A DNA stretch of 64,000 nt from Glaciihabitans sp. INWT7 (GCF_014217685.1 NZ_CP043653.1:1492419-1556418), one strand, 5' to 3'. Positions 1-8,210 are shown, counted from the first letter of the stretch. Notes: generated from the letters alone by a model not told the origin. A program made the numbers and translations.

Positions 1-912
1 TGGGGCAAACCGGTCGCCATCGCCGCGGTGGTCGCACTTGTGGCCGTCAACTACCGGGGTGTCACGCGCACGGCGACGCTCATCCGCATCCTCGTGGTGA
101 TCGTGCTCGCGGTGCTCGTCATCGTCGTCGCCGCGGGAGCGGTCGCTCCCCGCGCAGCCTTCGACCCGATGGCGGATCTCTCCGCGCACGGCTGGTACGG
201 CGTGTTGCAGTCCGCCGGGTTGCTCTTCTTCGCCTTCGCCGGCTATGCGCGCATCGCGACGATGGGGGAAGAGGTGCGCGATCCGGCCCGCACGATCCCG
301 CGAGCGATCGTGATCGCGCTCTCCATCACGGTGGTGGTGTACGCGACGGTGGCTGTCGTGCTGCTGGGAACCCTCGGCAGCGCGGCGCTCTCCGATGCCG
401 CAGCGCCCCTCGGAGCCGTCGTGCGGGCGAGCGGATGGGGCTGGGCCGGTCCTGTCGTCGTGGCCGGGGCGGCCGCGGCATCCCTCGGCGCCCTGCTCGG
501 GCTCATCGCCGGCATCGGCCGCACGGCCCTCGCGATGGCCCGTGAGGGCGATCTGCCCCGCGGCCTGGCGGCGGTGCATCCGCGATTCGGGGTGCCGCAT
601 CGGGCTGAGGTCGCGCTGGCGATCGTGGTGTGCCTGATCATCCTCGTCGTGGATGTGCGCGGCGCCATCGCATTCTCCTCCTTCGGGGTGCTGCTGTACT
701 ACCTGGTCGCCAACGTGGCGGCCTTCACCCAGGGGAGGCAGCAACGACGCTATCCCCGCGCCGTGCAGGTTCTGGGCGCGGTGGGATGCGCCGTGCTGGT
801 GCTGACGCTTCCCCTCCTCGGCACGCTCGTCGGTGTCGCAGTTCTCGGGGTGGGTGTGCTCTACCGGGCCGCGCGTCTCCGGATGGATGCCCGGCGCGAG
901 CGCGCGGGGTAG
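1..912 (+). CDS. APC-family amino acid permease, 3' part
   Basis: The frame is open at the window edge, so the start lies upstream and only the last 300 or so residues are present. The protein is almost entirely hydrophobic, with about eight membrane segments. The stretch FFAFAGYARIATMGEEVRDP followed by a basic, proline-containing loop is typical of the APC superfamily, where it forms the unwound core helix and the next loop. A later loop (AMAREGDLPRGLAAVHP, then a PHRAE motif) is also characteristic. By family it should be a proton-coupled importer or exchanger of amino acids or amines in the plasma membrane; the substrate cannot be read from this fragment. It ends in a basic tail (RRERAG). 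The next gene starts 51 bp downstream on the same strand. Confidence 0.85.
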   Translation, partial: WGKPVAIAAVVALVAVNYRGVTRTATLIRILVVIVLAVLVIVVAAGAVAPRAAFDPMADLSAHGWYGVLQSAGLLFFAFAGYARIATMGEEVRDPARTIPRAIVIALSITVVVYATVAVVLLGTLGSAALSDAAAPLGAVVRASGWGWAGPVVVAGAAAASLGALLGLIAGIGRTALAMAREGDLPRGLAAVHPRFGVPHRAEVALAIVVCLIILVVDVRGAIAFSSFGVLLYYLVANVAAFTQGRQQRRYPRAVQVLGAVGCAVLVLTLPLLGTLVGVAVLGVGVLYRAARLRMDARRERAG

Positions 913-963
913 GCGAGCCTGTCCTACGTGGAAATCCGTCGCGAAAACGGGTTCCATTAGCCT

Positions 964-1692
964 ATGAGCTCCGAGACCGCACCCGACCAACAGATCGACG
1001 AACCGCACATGGGCGGCGTCGCGCAGAGACTGAACTGGCTGCGCGCCGGAGTGCTCGGCGCCAACGACGGGATCGTGTCGGTCGCGGCCATCGGCGTCGG
1101 TGTCGCCGGAGCCACCACCGCGACCGCGCCGATCCTCACCGCCGGCCTCGCCGCTCTCGTCGGTGGCGCCATCTCGATGGCCCTCGGCGAATACGTGTCG
1201 GTGAGTGGGCAGCGCGACAGCGAGCACGCGCTCATCGAGAAGGAGCGTCGGGAGCTCCTGGAGACCCCCGACGAGGAGCTCGCCGAGCTCGCCGGCCTGT
1301 ACCAGGCCAAGGGGCTCAGCCGGGAGACCGCGCTCACGGTCGCCACCGAGCTGACCGCCCACGATGCGCTCGCCGCACACCTCTCGATCGAGCTGAACAT
1401 CGACCAGAACGACGTGGTCAGTCCCTGGCACGCCACCTTCGCTTCGGCGGCGGCATTCCTCATCGGCGGCATCATCCCGCTGCTGGCGATCCTGCTCCCG
1501 CCCCAGCAGTTGCGGGTGCCCGTCACGTTCACCGTCGTGTTGATCGCCCTTGCTGCAACCGGGCTGGTCAGCGCCAACCTCGGCGGGGCCGGTCGGGTGC
1601 GCGCGGCGGCTCGTGTGGTCATCGGTGGCGCTCTCGCCCTCATCGCGACCTTCACGATCGGTGCGCTGCTCGGTACCACCGGCGTTGTCTAA
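964..1692 (+). CDS. VIT1/CCC1-family iron/manganese transporter
   Basis: 242 residues. After a short polar N terminus comes the family signature NWLRAGVLGANDGIVSVAAI, then TM helices at about 30-75, a soluble charged helical segment at about 80-150 (EKERRELLETPDEELAEL and following) that in this family forms the metal-binding domain, and three C-terminal helices. Members move Fe(II) or Mn(II) out of the cytosol in exchange for protons, so a bacterial copy in the plasma membrane is likely an efflux or detoxification transporter. The ATG follows an AT-richer ttccattagcct stretch and no clear Shine-Dalgarno sequence is visible. Its stop overlaps the TTG start proposed for the response regulator by 8 bp, so the two may be co-transcribed; whether the two-component system senses metal is only inference. 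Confidence 0.9.
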   Translation: MSSETAPDQQIDEPHMGGVAQRLNWLRAGVLGANDGIVSVAAIGVGVAGATTATAPILTAGLAALVGGAISMALGEYVSVSGQRDSEHALIEKERRELLETPDEELAELAGLYQAKGLSRETALTVATELTAHDALAAHLSIELNIDQNDVVSPWHATFASAAAFLIGGIIPLLAILLPPQQLRVPVTFTVVLIALAATGLVSANLGGAGRVRAAARVVIGGALALIATFTIGALLGTTGVV

Positions 1693-2404
1693 CCCCGCGC
1701 TACCCGGCCTCACCGGCACGGGCCCGACCCGCATCCTCGTCGTGGAGGATGACGAGGCCATGGGCGCTCTCATCGTGAGGGGTCTCACCGGCGAGGGCTA
1801 CGACATCACCCTCGTGACCAACGGCATGGAGGCGCTCATCGCCGCCGCCGGATCGGAATTCGCCGCGGCAGCGATCGACGTGATGATGCCGGAGATGACC
1901 GGATTCGAGGTGTGCCGGCATCTCCGCCAGCACGGAAGCACGCTTCCGGTGTTGCTCATCACGGCTCGGGACGCGGTCGAAGACCGGGTATTCGGCCTCG
2001 ACTCCGGCGCGGACGACTACCTCACCAAACCCTTCGCCTTCGCGGAGTTCAGCGCCCGCATCCGGGCTCTCGTGCGACGGGATGCCGCGACCCCCAAGCC
2101 GGTGCTGCGTCTTGGCGCACTCTCACTCGACACCGCGAGCGTTCGGGCCACTGTCGAGAACAAGCCTTTGCCGCTCAGTACCAAGGAGTTCTCGCTGCTG
2201 CGCTACCTCGTCTCGAGGCAGGGCGAGGTGGTCTCCCGAAACGACATCCTGCAGGAGGTCTGGGGCACCACCCGTCACATCGATCCCACGATCGTCGATC
2301 AGTACGTGCGGTACCTGCGTCGCAAACTTGATCCGGTGAACGCCGACATCACCATCACGACGGTGCGCGGTTCCGGGTATTCACTCACGGCCAGGGCGAC
2401 CTGA
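1685..2404 (+). CDS. OmpR/PhoB-family response regulator
   Basis: 239 residues from a TTG start overlapping the end of the VIT1/CCC1 gene. An ATG further upstream in frame would put 45 residues of low-quality sequence inside that gene, and any later GTG would cut into the receiver strand RILVVEDDE, so TTG 1685 is preferred. Receiver domain about 14-130: acidic pair in VEDDE, phosphoacceptor Asp about 65 in AAIDVMMPEM, Thr in LLITARD and Lys in YLTKPFAF. C-terminal winged helix about 140-235 (LSTKEFSLLRYL, IVDQYVRYLRRKLDP, TVRGSGYSL). It should bind direct-repeat operators when phosphorylated by the kinase encoded 2 bp downstream. The flavin-reductase cassette after the kinase is the obvious candidate target. 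Confidence 0.92.
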   Translation: MSNPALPGLTGTGPTRILVVEDDEAMGALIVRGLTGEGYDITLVTNGMEALIAAAGSEFAAAAIDVMMPEMTGFEVCRHLRQHGSTLPVLLITARDAVEDRVFGLDSGADDYLTKPFAFAEFSARIRALVRRDAATPKPVLRLGALSLDTASVRATVENKPLPLSTKEFSLLRYLVSRQGEVVSRNDILQEVWGTTRHIDPTIVDQYVRYLRRKLDPVNADITITTVRGSGYSLTARAT

Positions 2405-2406
2405 TC

Positions 2407-3756
2407 GTGTTCCAGCGCCTCACCATCCGTGCCAGGATCACCATCGGCAGCGTGGTCGTCGCTGCCGTGATCTTCACCATCGCGATGGTGGCCGCCCAAT
2501 CACAGGTCGTCTCCATCCTCTCCGCCTCCGACGCCTCGCTCGCCCGCGTCGATCTCGACTCCTACGCACAGGAGATCGTGGCGAACCCCACGGGACTGGT
2601 GGATGACTCCGGCAAGGGCCTGCTCGTATTCGTGCGCGACCCGAGCGGAGTCGTGAAGCTCGACACTCTCCCCCACGAGATCCACCAGGCCGTGGAGCAT
2701 AGGCCGGGCAGCGACGAGACCTTCACCTCCGGCGAGGACGGCACGTCATTCGTCGTCGTGGGCAGGATCGTCTCGACCAAGACCGGCGAATGGTCGCTGT
2801 GGGCGGCGCGCAGCACGGCCGCGAGCCTTCTCGCCATGCAGAGTCTCGATGTCGCCTTCGTCATCGGAGGGATCGTGCTGCTCGTCGCCTTCGGTTTCGC
2901 CTCGTGGCTGCTCGCGTCCGCGGCGCTCGGCCCGGTGCGACGGATGCGCAAGAGGGCGGAGTCCCTCGGGATGGACTCTGCCGCCGTGCTGCCCGTTGGT
3001 GAGGCGAACGACGAACTCTCCGAGCTCGCGACGACCCTCAATGCCTTCCTCGGCAGGGTGCGCGCCTCGAGTGCGCGCGAGAAACAGGTGGTGTCGGATG
3101 CGGCCCACGAGTTGCGCACACCGCTTTCGGCGCTCAAGACCCAGCTCGAGCTCGCCCACGACGACTTCGACGATGCCCCCGCGCTCGCTGCCCAGGTCGT
3201 TGCGGCCGAGAAGTCGGTGGCCCGGCTCTCCTCTCTCGCGAGCAACCTGCTCGAGCTCTCCCGGCTCGACGCGCAACCCCTGCCGCTGCGGGCGAGTTCC
3301 GCCGACCAACTCGTCTCCGAACTCATGGGCAGCATCGATCGCGCCCGCCTGATCGGGCTCGCGAGCGATGCGGAGGTCGGGTTCACGGTCGCCGACCTCG
3401 ACAGCGAGGCGCGCTACGCGATCAGCGCGGAGAATTTCGCCCGCCTCATCGACAACCTGCTGGCCAACAGCCTCGCGGCGATTCCGCCGGGCGGATCGGT
3501 GGATGCCGACCTCACCGGGGAGTCCGGCACTCTCGTGCTCCGCATCTCCGATTCCGGCCCGGGTATGGCCGAGGAGTTTCTGCCGCACGCGTTCGACCGG
3601 TTCTCGCGGCCGGATGATTCCCGCTCGGCGAACACCGGGGGAAGTGGCCTCGGGCTCGCCCTGGTTCACGCGATTGTGACGGCGGCACACGGCTCGATCC
3701 AGCTCAGGAACACCGGTGGCGGGCTCACGGCAACGGTATCGATCCCCAAGATGTGA
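2407..3756 (+). CDS. Sensor histidine kinase (HAMP, HisKA, HATPase_c)
   Basis: 449 residues, GTG start 2 bp after the response regulator stop. TM1 at about 12-32, an extracytoplasmic sensor of about 110 residues with no recognised fold or cysteines, TM2 at about 148-172, HAMP to about 225, then the dimerisation/phosphoacceptor helix with His about 234 in AAHELRTPLSALK. The ATP-binding domain shows the N box (NLLANSLAAIPPGG), G1 (SDSGPGM), an F box (AFDRFSRPDD) and G2 (GSGLGLALVHAIV), so the kinase looks intact. It is the partner of the preceding regulator. The stimulus is unknown; position directly before a transmembrane flavocytochrome and FMN-protein cassette makes a redox or metal signal reasonable but unproven. 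Confidence 0.92.
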   Translation: MFQRLTIRARITIGSVVVAAVIFTIAMVAAQSQVVSILSASDASLARVDLDSYAQEIVANPTGLVDDSGKGLLVFVRDPSGVVKLDTLPHEIHQAVEHRPGSDETFTSGEDGTSFVVVGRIVSTKTGEWSLWAARSTAASLLAMQSLDVAFVIGGIVLLVAFGFASWLLASAALGPVRRMRKRAESLGMDSAAVLPVGEANDELSELATTLNAFLGRVRASSAREKQVVSDAAHELRTPLSALKTQLELAHDDFDDAPALAAQVVAAEKSVARLSSLASNLLELSRLDAQPLPLRASSADQLVSELMGSIDRARLIGLASDAEVGFTVADLDSEARYAISAENFARLIDNLLANSLAAIPPGGSVDADLTGESGTLVLRISDSGPGMAEEFLPHAFDRFSRPDDSRSANTGGSGLGLALVHAIVTAAHGSIQLRNTGGGLTATVSIPKM

Positions 3757-3821
3757 GAACTCACGCGGGAGTGCTCTCCCGTTCACGGCAAGCGCATAGC
3801 AAACCACCAGAAGCTGTAGTC

Positions 3822-5243
3822 ATGTCAGCAAACACCACCACCCGGCGCCCCGTTCCTTCGGGGTCGTCGCGGGTGGCGGCGCCCGATCGGCGCAAGCAAT
3901 ACCGACGTCGCGCGCGCATCGCCGATGCGCTCGTCACCGCCCTCTGGGCATCAGGCGCCGCTGCCGCCGCCCTCTTCCTCGCCACCGGCGGTGCCGCCAA
4001 ATTCGGCACCGCCGCGGATGCCGTCACGAGCCTCGGAATCGTCACGGGCCTCATCGGCACCGACTTCGTGCTCGTGATGATCGTGCTTGCGGCTCGCATC
4101 CCGGTCATCGACCGCACCGTCGGTCACGACCGGGCGATCGCCGTGCACCGTTCGCTCGGAAAGCCCGCTCTCTATCTTCTGCTCGCCCACGGCCTGCTCC
4201 TGCTGGTGGGCTACGGCATGAGTTCCGGTTTCAACCCGATCGCCGAGATCGGTCCGATGCTCGCCATCCCTGACATGCCGCTCGCTTTCGTCGGTCTCGG
4301 CCTGCTCATCGTCGTCGTCATCACCTCGCTGGTGGCCGTGCGACGCAAATTCAGCTACGAGGGCTGGCACATCGTTCACCTGCTGAGTTACGTCGCGGTG
4401 CTCGTCGCCGTGCCGCATCAGTTGAGCGTCGGGGGCATCCTCGCTGCGGGCAGCGTCGAGCGGGTCTACTGGATCGCCCTCTACGTTCTCGCCTTCGGTT
4501 CGATCGCCACCTACCGCTTCGCCGAGCCGGTGATCTCCACGTTCCGTCATCGCCTGCGGGTCTCCCGGGTGGAGACCGTGGCCCCGGGAGTGGTGTCGAT
4601 CCACTTCTCCGGTCGCAATCTCCGATCGCTGGAGTCGGCCGGCGGCCAGTTCTTCGTCTGGCGATTCTGGACCGGACGCACCTGGTGGCATTCGCATCCG
4701 ATCTCCCTCTCCTCCGTTCCGACCGACGCGAGCGCTCGCATTACCGTGCGCGACCTGGGCACGGGCAGCAGCGCCATCAGTTCGGTGCGACCGGGAACCC
4801 GTGTCTCGTTCGAAGGTCCCTACGGCATGTTCACGGATGCCGGACGCACCGCCCCCAAGCTGGCCATCGTCGTCGCGGGGATCGGCATCACTCCGGTGCG
4901 GGCATTCCTGGAAGATTCGAGGGTGCGACCGGGCGAGACGACGATTTTGCTTCGGGCGTCGACCCAGGACGAGACCTATCTCTGGAACGAGATCTCCGAG
5001 CTCGCCGCCAAGAAGGGTGCGCGCCTCTACACGATGGTGGGAAAACGAGCACGATCGGGACCGGGATGGATGCCTCAGCCCGATGCCTCCCGCGGCGTCA
5101 CGCTGAAGAGCGTCTTTCCCGACCTAGCCGACTCCGACCTCTATATCTGCGGCCCGACCGCGTGGCTCGACCTGGTCGAGAACGACGCGCGACGTGCCGG
5201 AATCCCCGAGCATCAGCTCCACACAGAAAGGTTCGACTGGTGA
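3822..5243 (+). CDS. Ferric-reductase-like flavocytochrome with FAD/NAD(P)-binding domain
   Basis: 473 residues from ATG 3822; an earlier in-frame ATG at 3753 overlaps the kinase stop and would add a non-conserved peptide. N-terminal half: six TM helices with histidines suited to bis-heme ligation in AVHRSLGKPALYLLLAHG and GWHIVHLLSYVAVLVAVPHQ. C-terminal half is a ferredoxin-NADP reductase fold: HPISLSSVP (FAD), GTGSSAIS, the nucleotide motif GIGITPVRAFLE and the terminal CGPTAWLDLV with a final aromatic residue. By family it passes electrons from cytosolic NAD(P)H through FAD and heme across the membrane. The next gene overlaps by 4 bp (GTGA) and encodes an exported FMN-binding acceptor, so trans-membrane electron export is the likely job. 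A 6-bp hairpin (3766-3781) lies between the kinase and this gene. Confidence 0.9.
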   Translation: MSANTTTRRPVPSGSSRVAAPDRRKQYRRRARIADALVTALWASGAAAAALFLATGGAAKFGTAADAVTSLGIVTGLIGTDFVLVMIVLAARIPVIDRTVGHDRAIAVHRSLGKPALYLLLAHGLLLLVGYGMSSGFNPIAEIGPMLAIPDMPLAFVGLGLLIVVVITSLVAVRRKFSYEGWHIVHLLSYVAVLVAVPHQLSVGGILAAGSVERVYWIALYVLAFGSIATYRFAEPVISTFRHRLRVSRVETVAPGVVSIHFSGRNLRSLESAGGQFFVWRFWTGRTWWHSHPISLSSVPTDASARITVRDLGTGSSAISSVRPGTRVSFEGPYGMFTDAGRTAPKLAIVVAGIGITPVRAFLEDSRVRPGETTILLRASTQDETYLWNEISELAAKKGARLYTMVGKRARSGPGWMPQPDASRGVTLKSVFPDLADSDLYICGPTAWLDLVENDARRAGIPEHQLHTERFDW

Positions 5244-5746
5244 GAACACGCGCAACACTCAGCGGCATCTTCGCCTCCGTCGCGATCCTCGTCGTCGGCT
5301 GGCAAGCCGGCTCTGCCGCGGTGACCGCCGCGAACGGCGGCCCCACCGCCAGCACCACCACGAGCACGGGAACGAGCACGGGAACGAGCACCACGACCGC
5401 CCCGGCTCCGTCGGCCTCGGCTGCGCCGACCACGACCGCCCCCGCTGCCGCGCCAGCGACCACAGCGAAGAGCGGGACCTTCACCGGATCCGATGTCGGC
5501 ACGCGCTTCGGCAACGTGCAGGTGAAGGTGGTGGTGGCCGACGGAAAGATCACCGACGTCACGCCGCTGCACCTCACCGACAACGGCGGGCGCTCCGTGC
5601 AGATCAGCAACTATGCGGCTCCGATCCTCCGCTCCGAGGTGCTCAGCTCCCAGTCCTCGCAGGTCTCCACGGTCGGTGGCGCCACCTATACCAGCGAGGC
5701 GTACCTCACGTCTCTGCAGTCCGCGCTCGACCAGGCGGGGATCTGA
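5240..5746 (+). CDS. Exported FMN-binding domain protein, predicted ApbE substrate
   Basis: 168 residues, GTG start overlapping the reductase stop by 4 bp. One N-terminal hydrophobic segment (about 8-32) acts as signal anchor, followed by a Thr/Ser/Pro/Ala-rich low-complexity linker (about 35-80) and one FMN_bind domain (about 85-168). The motif STVGGATYTSEAY fits the (S/T)GAT signature whose threonine receives FMN through a phosphoester bond catalysed by ApbE. The ApbE gene starts 4 bp after this stop, which strongly supports covalent flavinylation. The protein should lie outside the membrane, take electrons from the upstream flavocytochrome and hand them to an unknown extracytoplasmic acceptor. 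The linker probably spans part of the cell wall. Confidence 0.9.
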   Translation: MRTRATLSGIFASVAILVVGWQAGSAAVTAANGGPTASTTTSTGTSTGTSTTTAPAPSASAAPTTTAPAAAPATTAKSGTFTGSDVGTRFGNVQVKVVVADGKITDVTPLHLTDNGGRSVQISNYAAPILRSEVLSSQSSQVSTVGGATYTSEAYLTSLQSALDQAGI

Positions 5747-5750
5747 GCTC

Positions 5751-6500
5751 GTGGGTTCACACGTCTTCGAGACGATGGGCACCGTCGTGTCCCTCGCCAT
5801 CGCAGACGCCCCGGATGTCGACGAAGCCGTGGCGGCGGTCGAGCGCCATTTCGGCGCCTTCGACGGTCGCTTCAGCCTCTATTCTGCGCAATCAGAACTC
5901 TCCCGTGTCGCGAGCGGGCAGCTGGCGCTCACCGCATCGAGCGACGAGCTGAGGTCGACCTATGCCTCCGCCCTTCGTTGGCGGGACGACACCGGCGGCG
6001 CCTTCACCCCCCATCGCCCGGACGGCGTCATCGACCTCAACGGCACGGTGAAGGCACTGGCGATGCAGGCGGCCGCGGACGAACTGCTGGATCGCGGTTT
6101 CTCGGACTGGTGCCTGAATGCGGGCGGAGATGTGCTCTGCGCGGGCAACCAGCCGGACGGAAAGCCCTGGCGGGTCGGGGTGGTCGATCCGGCTGACCGC
6201 AGCGCGCTCCTCTTCAGCATCCCGATGGACGGCACGCGCCACGCCGTCGCGACCTCCGGGAGCGCGGAGCGCGGCGATCACATCTGGACGGCCACCGCGA
6301 TCGACCGCAGCTACCTCCAGGCGACGGTGGTGGCCGACGATATCGAGACGGCGGACGTGCTCGCGACCGCGATCATCGCGGGCGGTCCGGACGCGCTCGC
6401 CTCCTATGTGCAGCGCTGGTCGATCGATGTGCTCACCGTCGCCCGGGACGGATCGCTCTCCGCGACACCGGGTCTCACGGCTGCCCTCGACCGGGCGTAA
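5751..6500 (+). CDS. apbE: FAD:protein FMN transferase (ApbE)
   Basis: 249 residues from GTG 5751, 4 bp after the FMN-binding protein; an in-frame upstream start at 5613 lies inside that gene and is rejected. Family landmarks: FETMGTVVSLAI at the N terminus, the FDGRFSLYSAQSELSRV segment, IDLNGTVKALAMQAAADEL, NAGGDVLCAG and the metal/substrate motif HAVATSGSAERGDHIW. The enzyme transfers FMN from FAD to a threonine of FMN_bind domains. It is shorter than many Gram-negative ApbE proteins and has no signal peptide or lipobox, so it may act in the cytoplasm before export of its substrate or use another route. Third gene of the reductase, FMN-protein and ApbE cassette. Confidence 0.93.
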   Translation: MGSHVFETMGTVVSLAIADAPDVDEAVAAVERHFGAFDGRFSLYSAQSELSRVASGQLALTASSDELRSTYASALRWRDDTGGAFTPHRPDGVIDLNGTVKALAMQAAADELLDRGFSDWCLNAGGDVLCAGNQPDGKPWRVGVVDPADRSALLFSIPMDGTRHAVATSGSAERGDHIWTATAIDRSYLQATVVADDIETADVLATAIIAGGPDALASYVQRWSIDVLTVARDGSLSATPGLTAALDRA

Positions 6501-6596
6501 CCGGGCGTTTCGACAGACTCAGGTGTCTCACTGATTGAGCAGCTAGACAACTAAGTGAGAACAGCTAGTATATCCAGTGCGCCTTGGGCGGCGCCG

Positions 6597-6622
6597 CTGG
6601 AGGCCGTCGGGATGGCCTCCAG
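6597..6622. terminator. Hairpin between convergent apbE and tetR-like gene
   Basis: A 9-bp perfect stem (ctggaggcc / ggcctccag) with an 8-nt loop sits in the 165-bp gap between two converging genes. There is no T-run on either side, so it would be a weak or Rho-assisted bidirectional terminator. The same gap begins with gtttcgacagactca (6507-6521), which resembles a dispersed intergenic repeat I associate with Microbacteriaceae genomes; no second full copy was found in this window. Confidence 0.4.
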
Positions 6623-6665
6623 CATCCCCCCCCGTTCAGCTGGGCTCGCTGCTGGGAGCCTCTGC

Positions 6666-7460
6666 CTACAGGCCGTACTCGAGTGCGAATGCAGCGTCTC
6701 GTTCGGAGAGGTCATGTTCCGTGGCGGAGACTCCGCGCGGGGCATTGGGAGAGTCTTGCTCGCTGAGCAGGGCATCCCACTCGCTCCACTCGATCCCGCT
6801 GGTCTGCGTCTCGGCGAGCCCGCTCACCCGGTGCTCACGAATCAGGGCTCGCGCCATGCCCTGAGCGCGGGTGGCGGCACGGAGGTCCCCCTCGGCGGCC
6901 GCGATGATCGAGCCCTTCATCAGGATGTGCCAGGAGTGGGCGAACTCCTCCGGCTCTGGCAGTCCCATTTCCTCGGCGAGGCCTGTCACGATCTGACGAC
7001 TCTGCCCGAGGTATTCGATGCAGGCCTTGCCCAGCGGATGCTTCACACCCATCTCGAGCATGACGCTGATGAACGAGCAGGCCTCGAAGTCCTCGCGGTG
7101 GAACCATTCGTCGAACACGTCGAAGATGGCGAGCATACGTTCCTCGGCCGTGTTTCCACGGGCGTGCGCACCGGCCTCGACGGTACCGACGGTCCAGTCA
7201 CGCGCATGTCGAGCGAGGAACTCTGCGGCGGCCTCATCCCGGGAGCCGTATACCGAGGCGAGCTCGTCAGAGCCGACTCCCGCCGCGCTCTGGATGTCAT
7301 GAAGACTGACGTTCCGCACTCCCCGATGGATGAACAGGGGGTAGGCCGCATCGCTGAGGCGTTGTCGCAGCGACGTGCTCAGGGCCACCCCTCTCGCGTC
7401 CATGGCGAGTCCAGCGGGGCGCCTCAGGGTCGCGGCGGTAGTGTCCTCTGACGAAAGCAT
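6666..7460 (-). CDS. TetR/AcrR-family transcriptional regulator
   Basis: 264 residues. The start is supported by a GAAAGGA Shine-Dalgarno sequence 5 nt before the ATG. The helix-turn-helix lies at about 30-75 (AAYPLFIHRGVRNVSLHDIQSAAGVGSDELASVYGSRDEAAAEFLARH), preceded by an unusual 28-residue N-terminal extension. The C-terminal ligand domain is helical with one Trp-rich helix (FAHSWHILMKGSIIAAA), as in many TetR repressors of drug or lipid genes. Divergently oriented from the MarR-type gene; an AT-rich palindrome lies in the shared 152-bp gap. No transporter or enzyme target sits next to it, so the regulated gene is unknown; autoregulation or control of the MarR gene is the simplest guess. 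Confidence 0.82.
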   Translation of the reverse strand: MLSSEDTTAATLRRPAGLAMDARGVALSTSLRQRLSDAAYPLFIHRGVRNVSLHDIQSAAGVGSDELASVYGSRDEAAAEFLARHARDWTVGTVEAGAHARGNTAEERMLAIFDVFDEWFHREDFEACSFISVMLEMGVKHPLGKACIEYLGQSRQIVTGLAEEMGLPEPEEFAHSWHILMKGSIIAAAEGDLRAATRAQGMARALIREHRVSGLAETQTSGIEWSEWDALLSEQDSPNAPRGVSATEHDLSERDAAFALEYGL

Positions 7461-7524
7461 CGGGGTCCTTTCGATCGCCGCGCCTCGGCGGGGCGTGGCA
7501 TATTACAAAGTAGAAGTCATTCAG

Positions 7525-7537
7525 ATTATGAAATAAT
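7525..7537. promoter_or_regulatory. AT-rich palindrome between divergent regulators
   Basis: attat-gaa-ataat is a perfect 5-bp inverted repeat in an AT-rich island that contrasts with the GC-rich surroundings. A TTGACA -35-like hexamer for the MarR gene follows at 7543-7548 (no good -10 found at normal spacing), and a TAATAT -10-like hexamer for the TetR gene lies at 7500-7505 on the other strand. The position suits an operator for one or both regulators; which protein binds is not known. Confidence 0.45.
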
Positions 7538-7612
7538 AGACCTTGACAAATGTACACATCGAGTGAAGTCCGGGAGCTTCCGGGCCAGACGACTCGACAG
7601 ACAGGGGTTCTC

Positions 7613-8074
7613 ATGTACAAGCAGTTCGGGTCTGCCCATACGCTCGACGGCTTTCCGGCCGCCGCGCTCGTCTTTCTCCGGGCGCTCGACAGCAACCGCC
7701 ATCGCATCTCTCGTGAGGCGGGCGTCACCGGCAGCGAGCTTCGTGCCCTGTCCCGGGTGGCCGAGGCCGGGAGCATGACTCCGAAAGAGCTGGCAGAGTC
7801 GATGGAGATGACCACCGGCGCCGTCACGGCGATCTCGACCCGGCTCGTCGAGGCTCAGCTGATGCGCCGGGTCGATCATCCGAGCGATCGTCGCAGCCTG
7901 TTCCTCGAGCTGACCCCCGCCGCGGATGAACTCATGAAACTGCACTACCGCGAGTTCGAGAGCTCCATCGGAATCGCCACCGAAGGTCTCAATGAAGAAG
8001 ACCTCCGTGCGTGTTCGGCCCTGCTCCTGTCGGTTTCGGAGCAACTCGCCTCGATCGAAACTGCGGCACCGTAG
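7613..8074 (+). CDS. MarR-family transcriptional regulator
   Basis: 153 residues from ATG 7613, which has an AGGGG Shine-Dalgarno sequence 6 nt upstream; the in-frame ATG at 7550 lies directly against a TTGACA promoter element and is unlikely to be used. Winged-helix core at about 35-105: LRALSRVAEAGSMTPKELAE, then METTTGAV-like recognition helix (MEMTTGAVTAISTRLVEAQL) and the wing MRRVDHPSDRRSLFLEL, whose DRRS pattern is the MarR signature. The C-terminal helix (LNEEDLRACSALLLSVSEQL) forms the dimer interface. No ligand or target can be read. It is followed by a stress-protein gene 136 bp away that has its own promoter features. Confidence 0.85.
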   Translation: MYKQFGSAHTLDGFPAAALVFLRALDSNRHRISREAGVTGSELRALSRVAEAGSMTPKELAESMEMTTGAVTAISTRLVEAQLMRRVDHPSDRRSLFLELTPAADELMKLHYREFESSIGIATEGLNEEDLRACSALLLSVSEQLASIETAAP

Positions 8075-8116
8075 CGGCGGACCCCGCGCGGCCGCCCGTT
8101 GCCTCGATGCAGTCGG

Positions 8117-8130
8117 GGGTCTTTAGTCCC
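8117..8130 (+). promoter_or_regulatory. DosR/DevR-like box upstream of universal stress gene
   Basis: GGGTCTTTAGTCCC matches the mycobacterial DosR core GGGACTWWAGTCCC at 13 of 14 positions. It ends 22 nt before a weak -10 candidate CATCCT (8153-8158), so it would overlap the -35 region as DosR boxes often do. The gene it precedes encodes a universal stress protein, the most typical DosR target class. No DosR-type (NarL-family) regulator is in this window. Confidence 0.55.
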
Positions 8131-8210
8131 GGAATCGAGCCGCCGCCCTCGGCATCCTGAGTACACGCACCCGTCGCCAAGGCGGATGCCCGCTGCGGGA
8201 AGGTCGTGCG

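Noticed and set aside
6507-6521. Dispersed intergenic repeat (gtttcgacagactca)
   Set aside because: Looks like a repeat known to me from related genomes, but only one copy is here and a partial match near 47.19 kb is too short, so it was noted but not called a repeat.
6555-7451. 298-codon plus-strand open frame opposite the TetR gene
   Set aside because: The minus-strand TetR has a helix-turn-helix and a Shine-Dalgarno site; this frame has neither.
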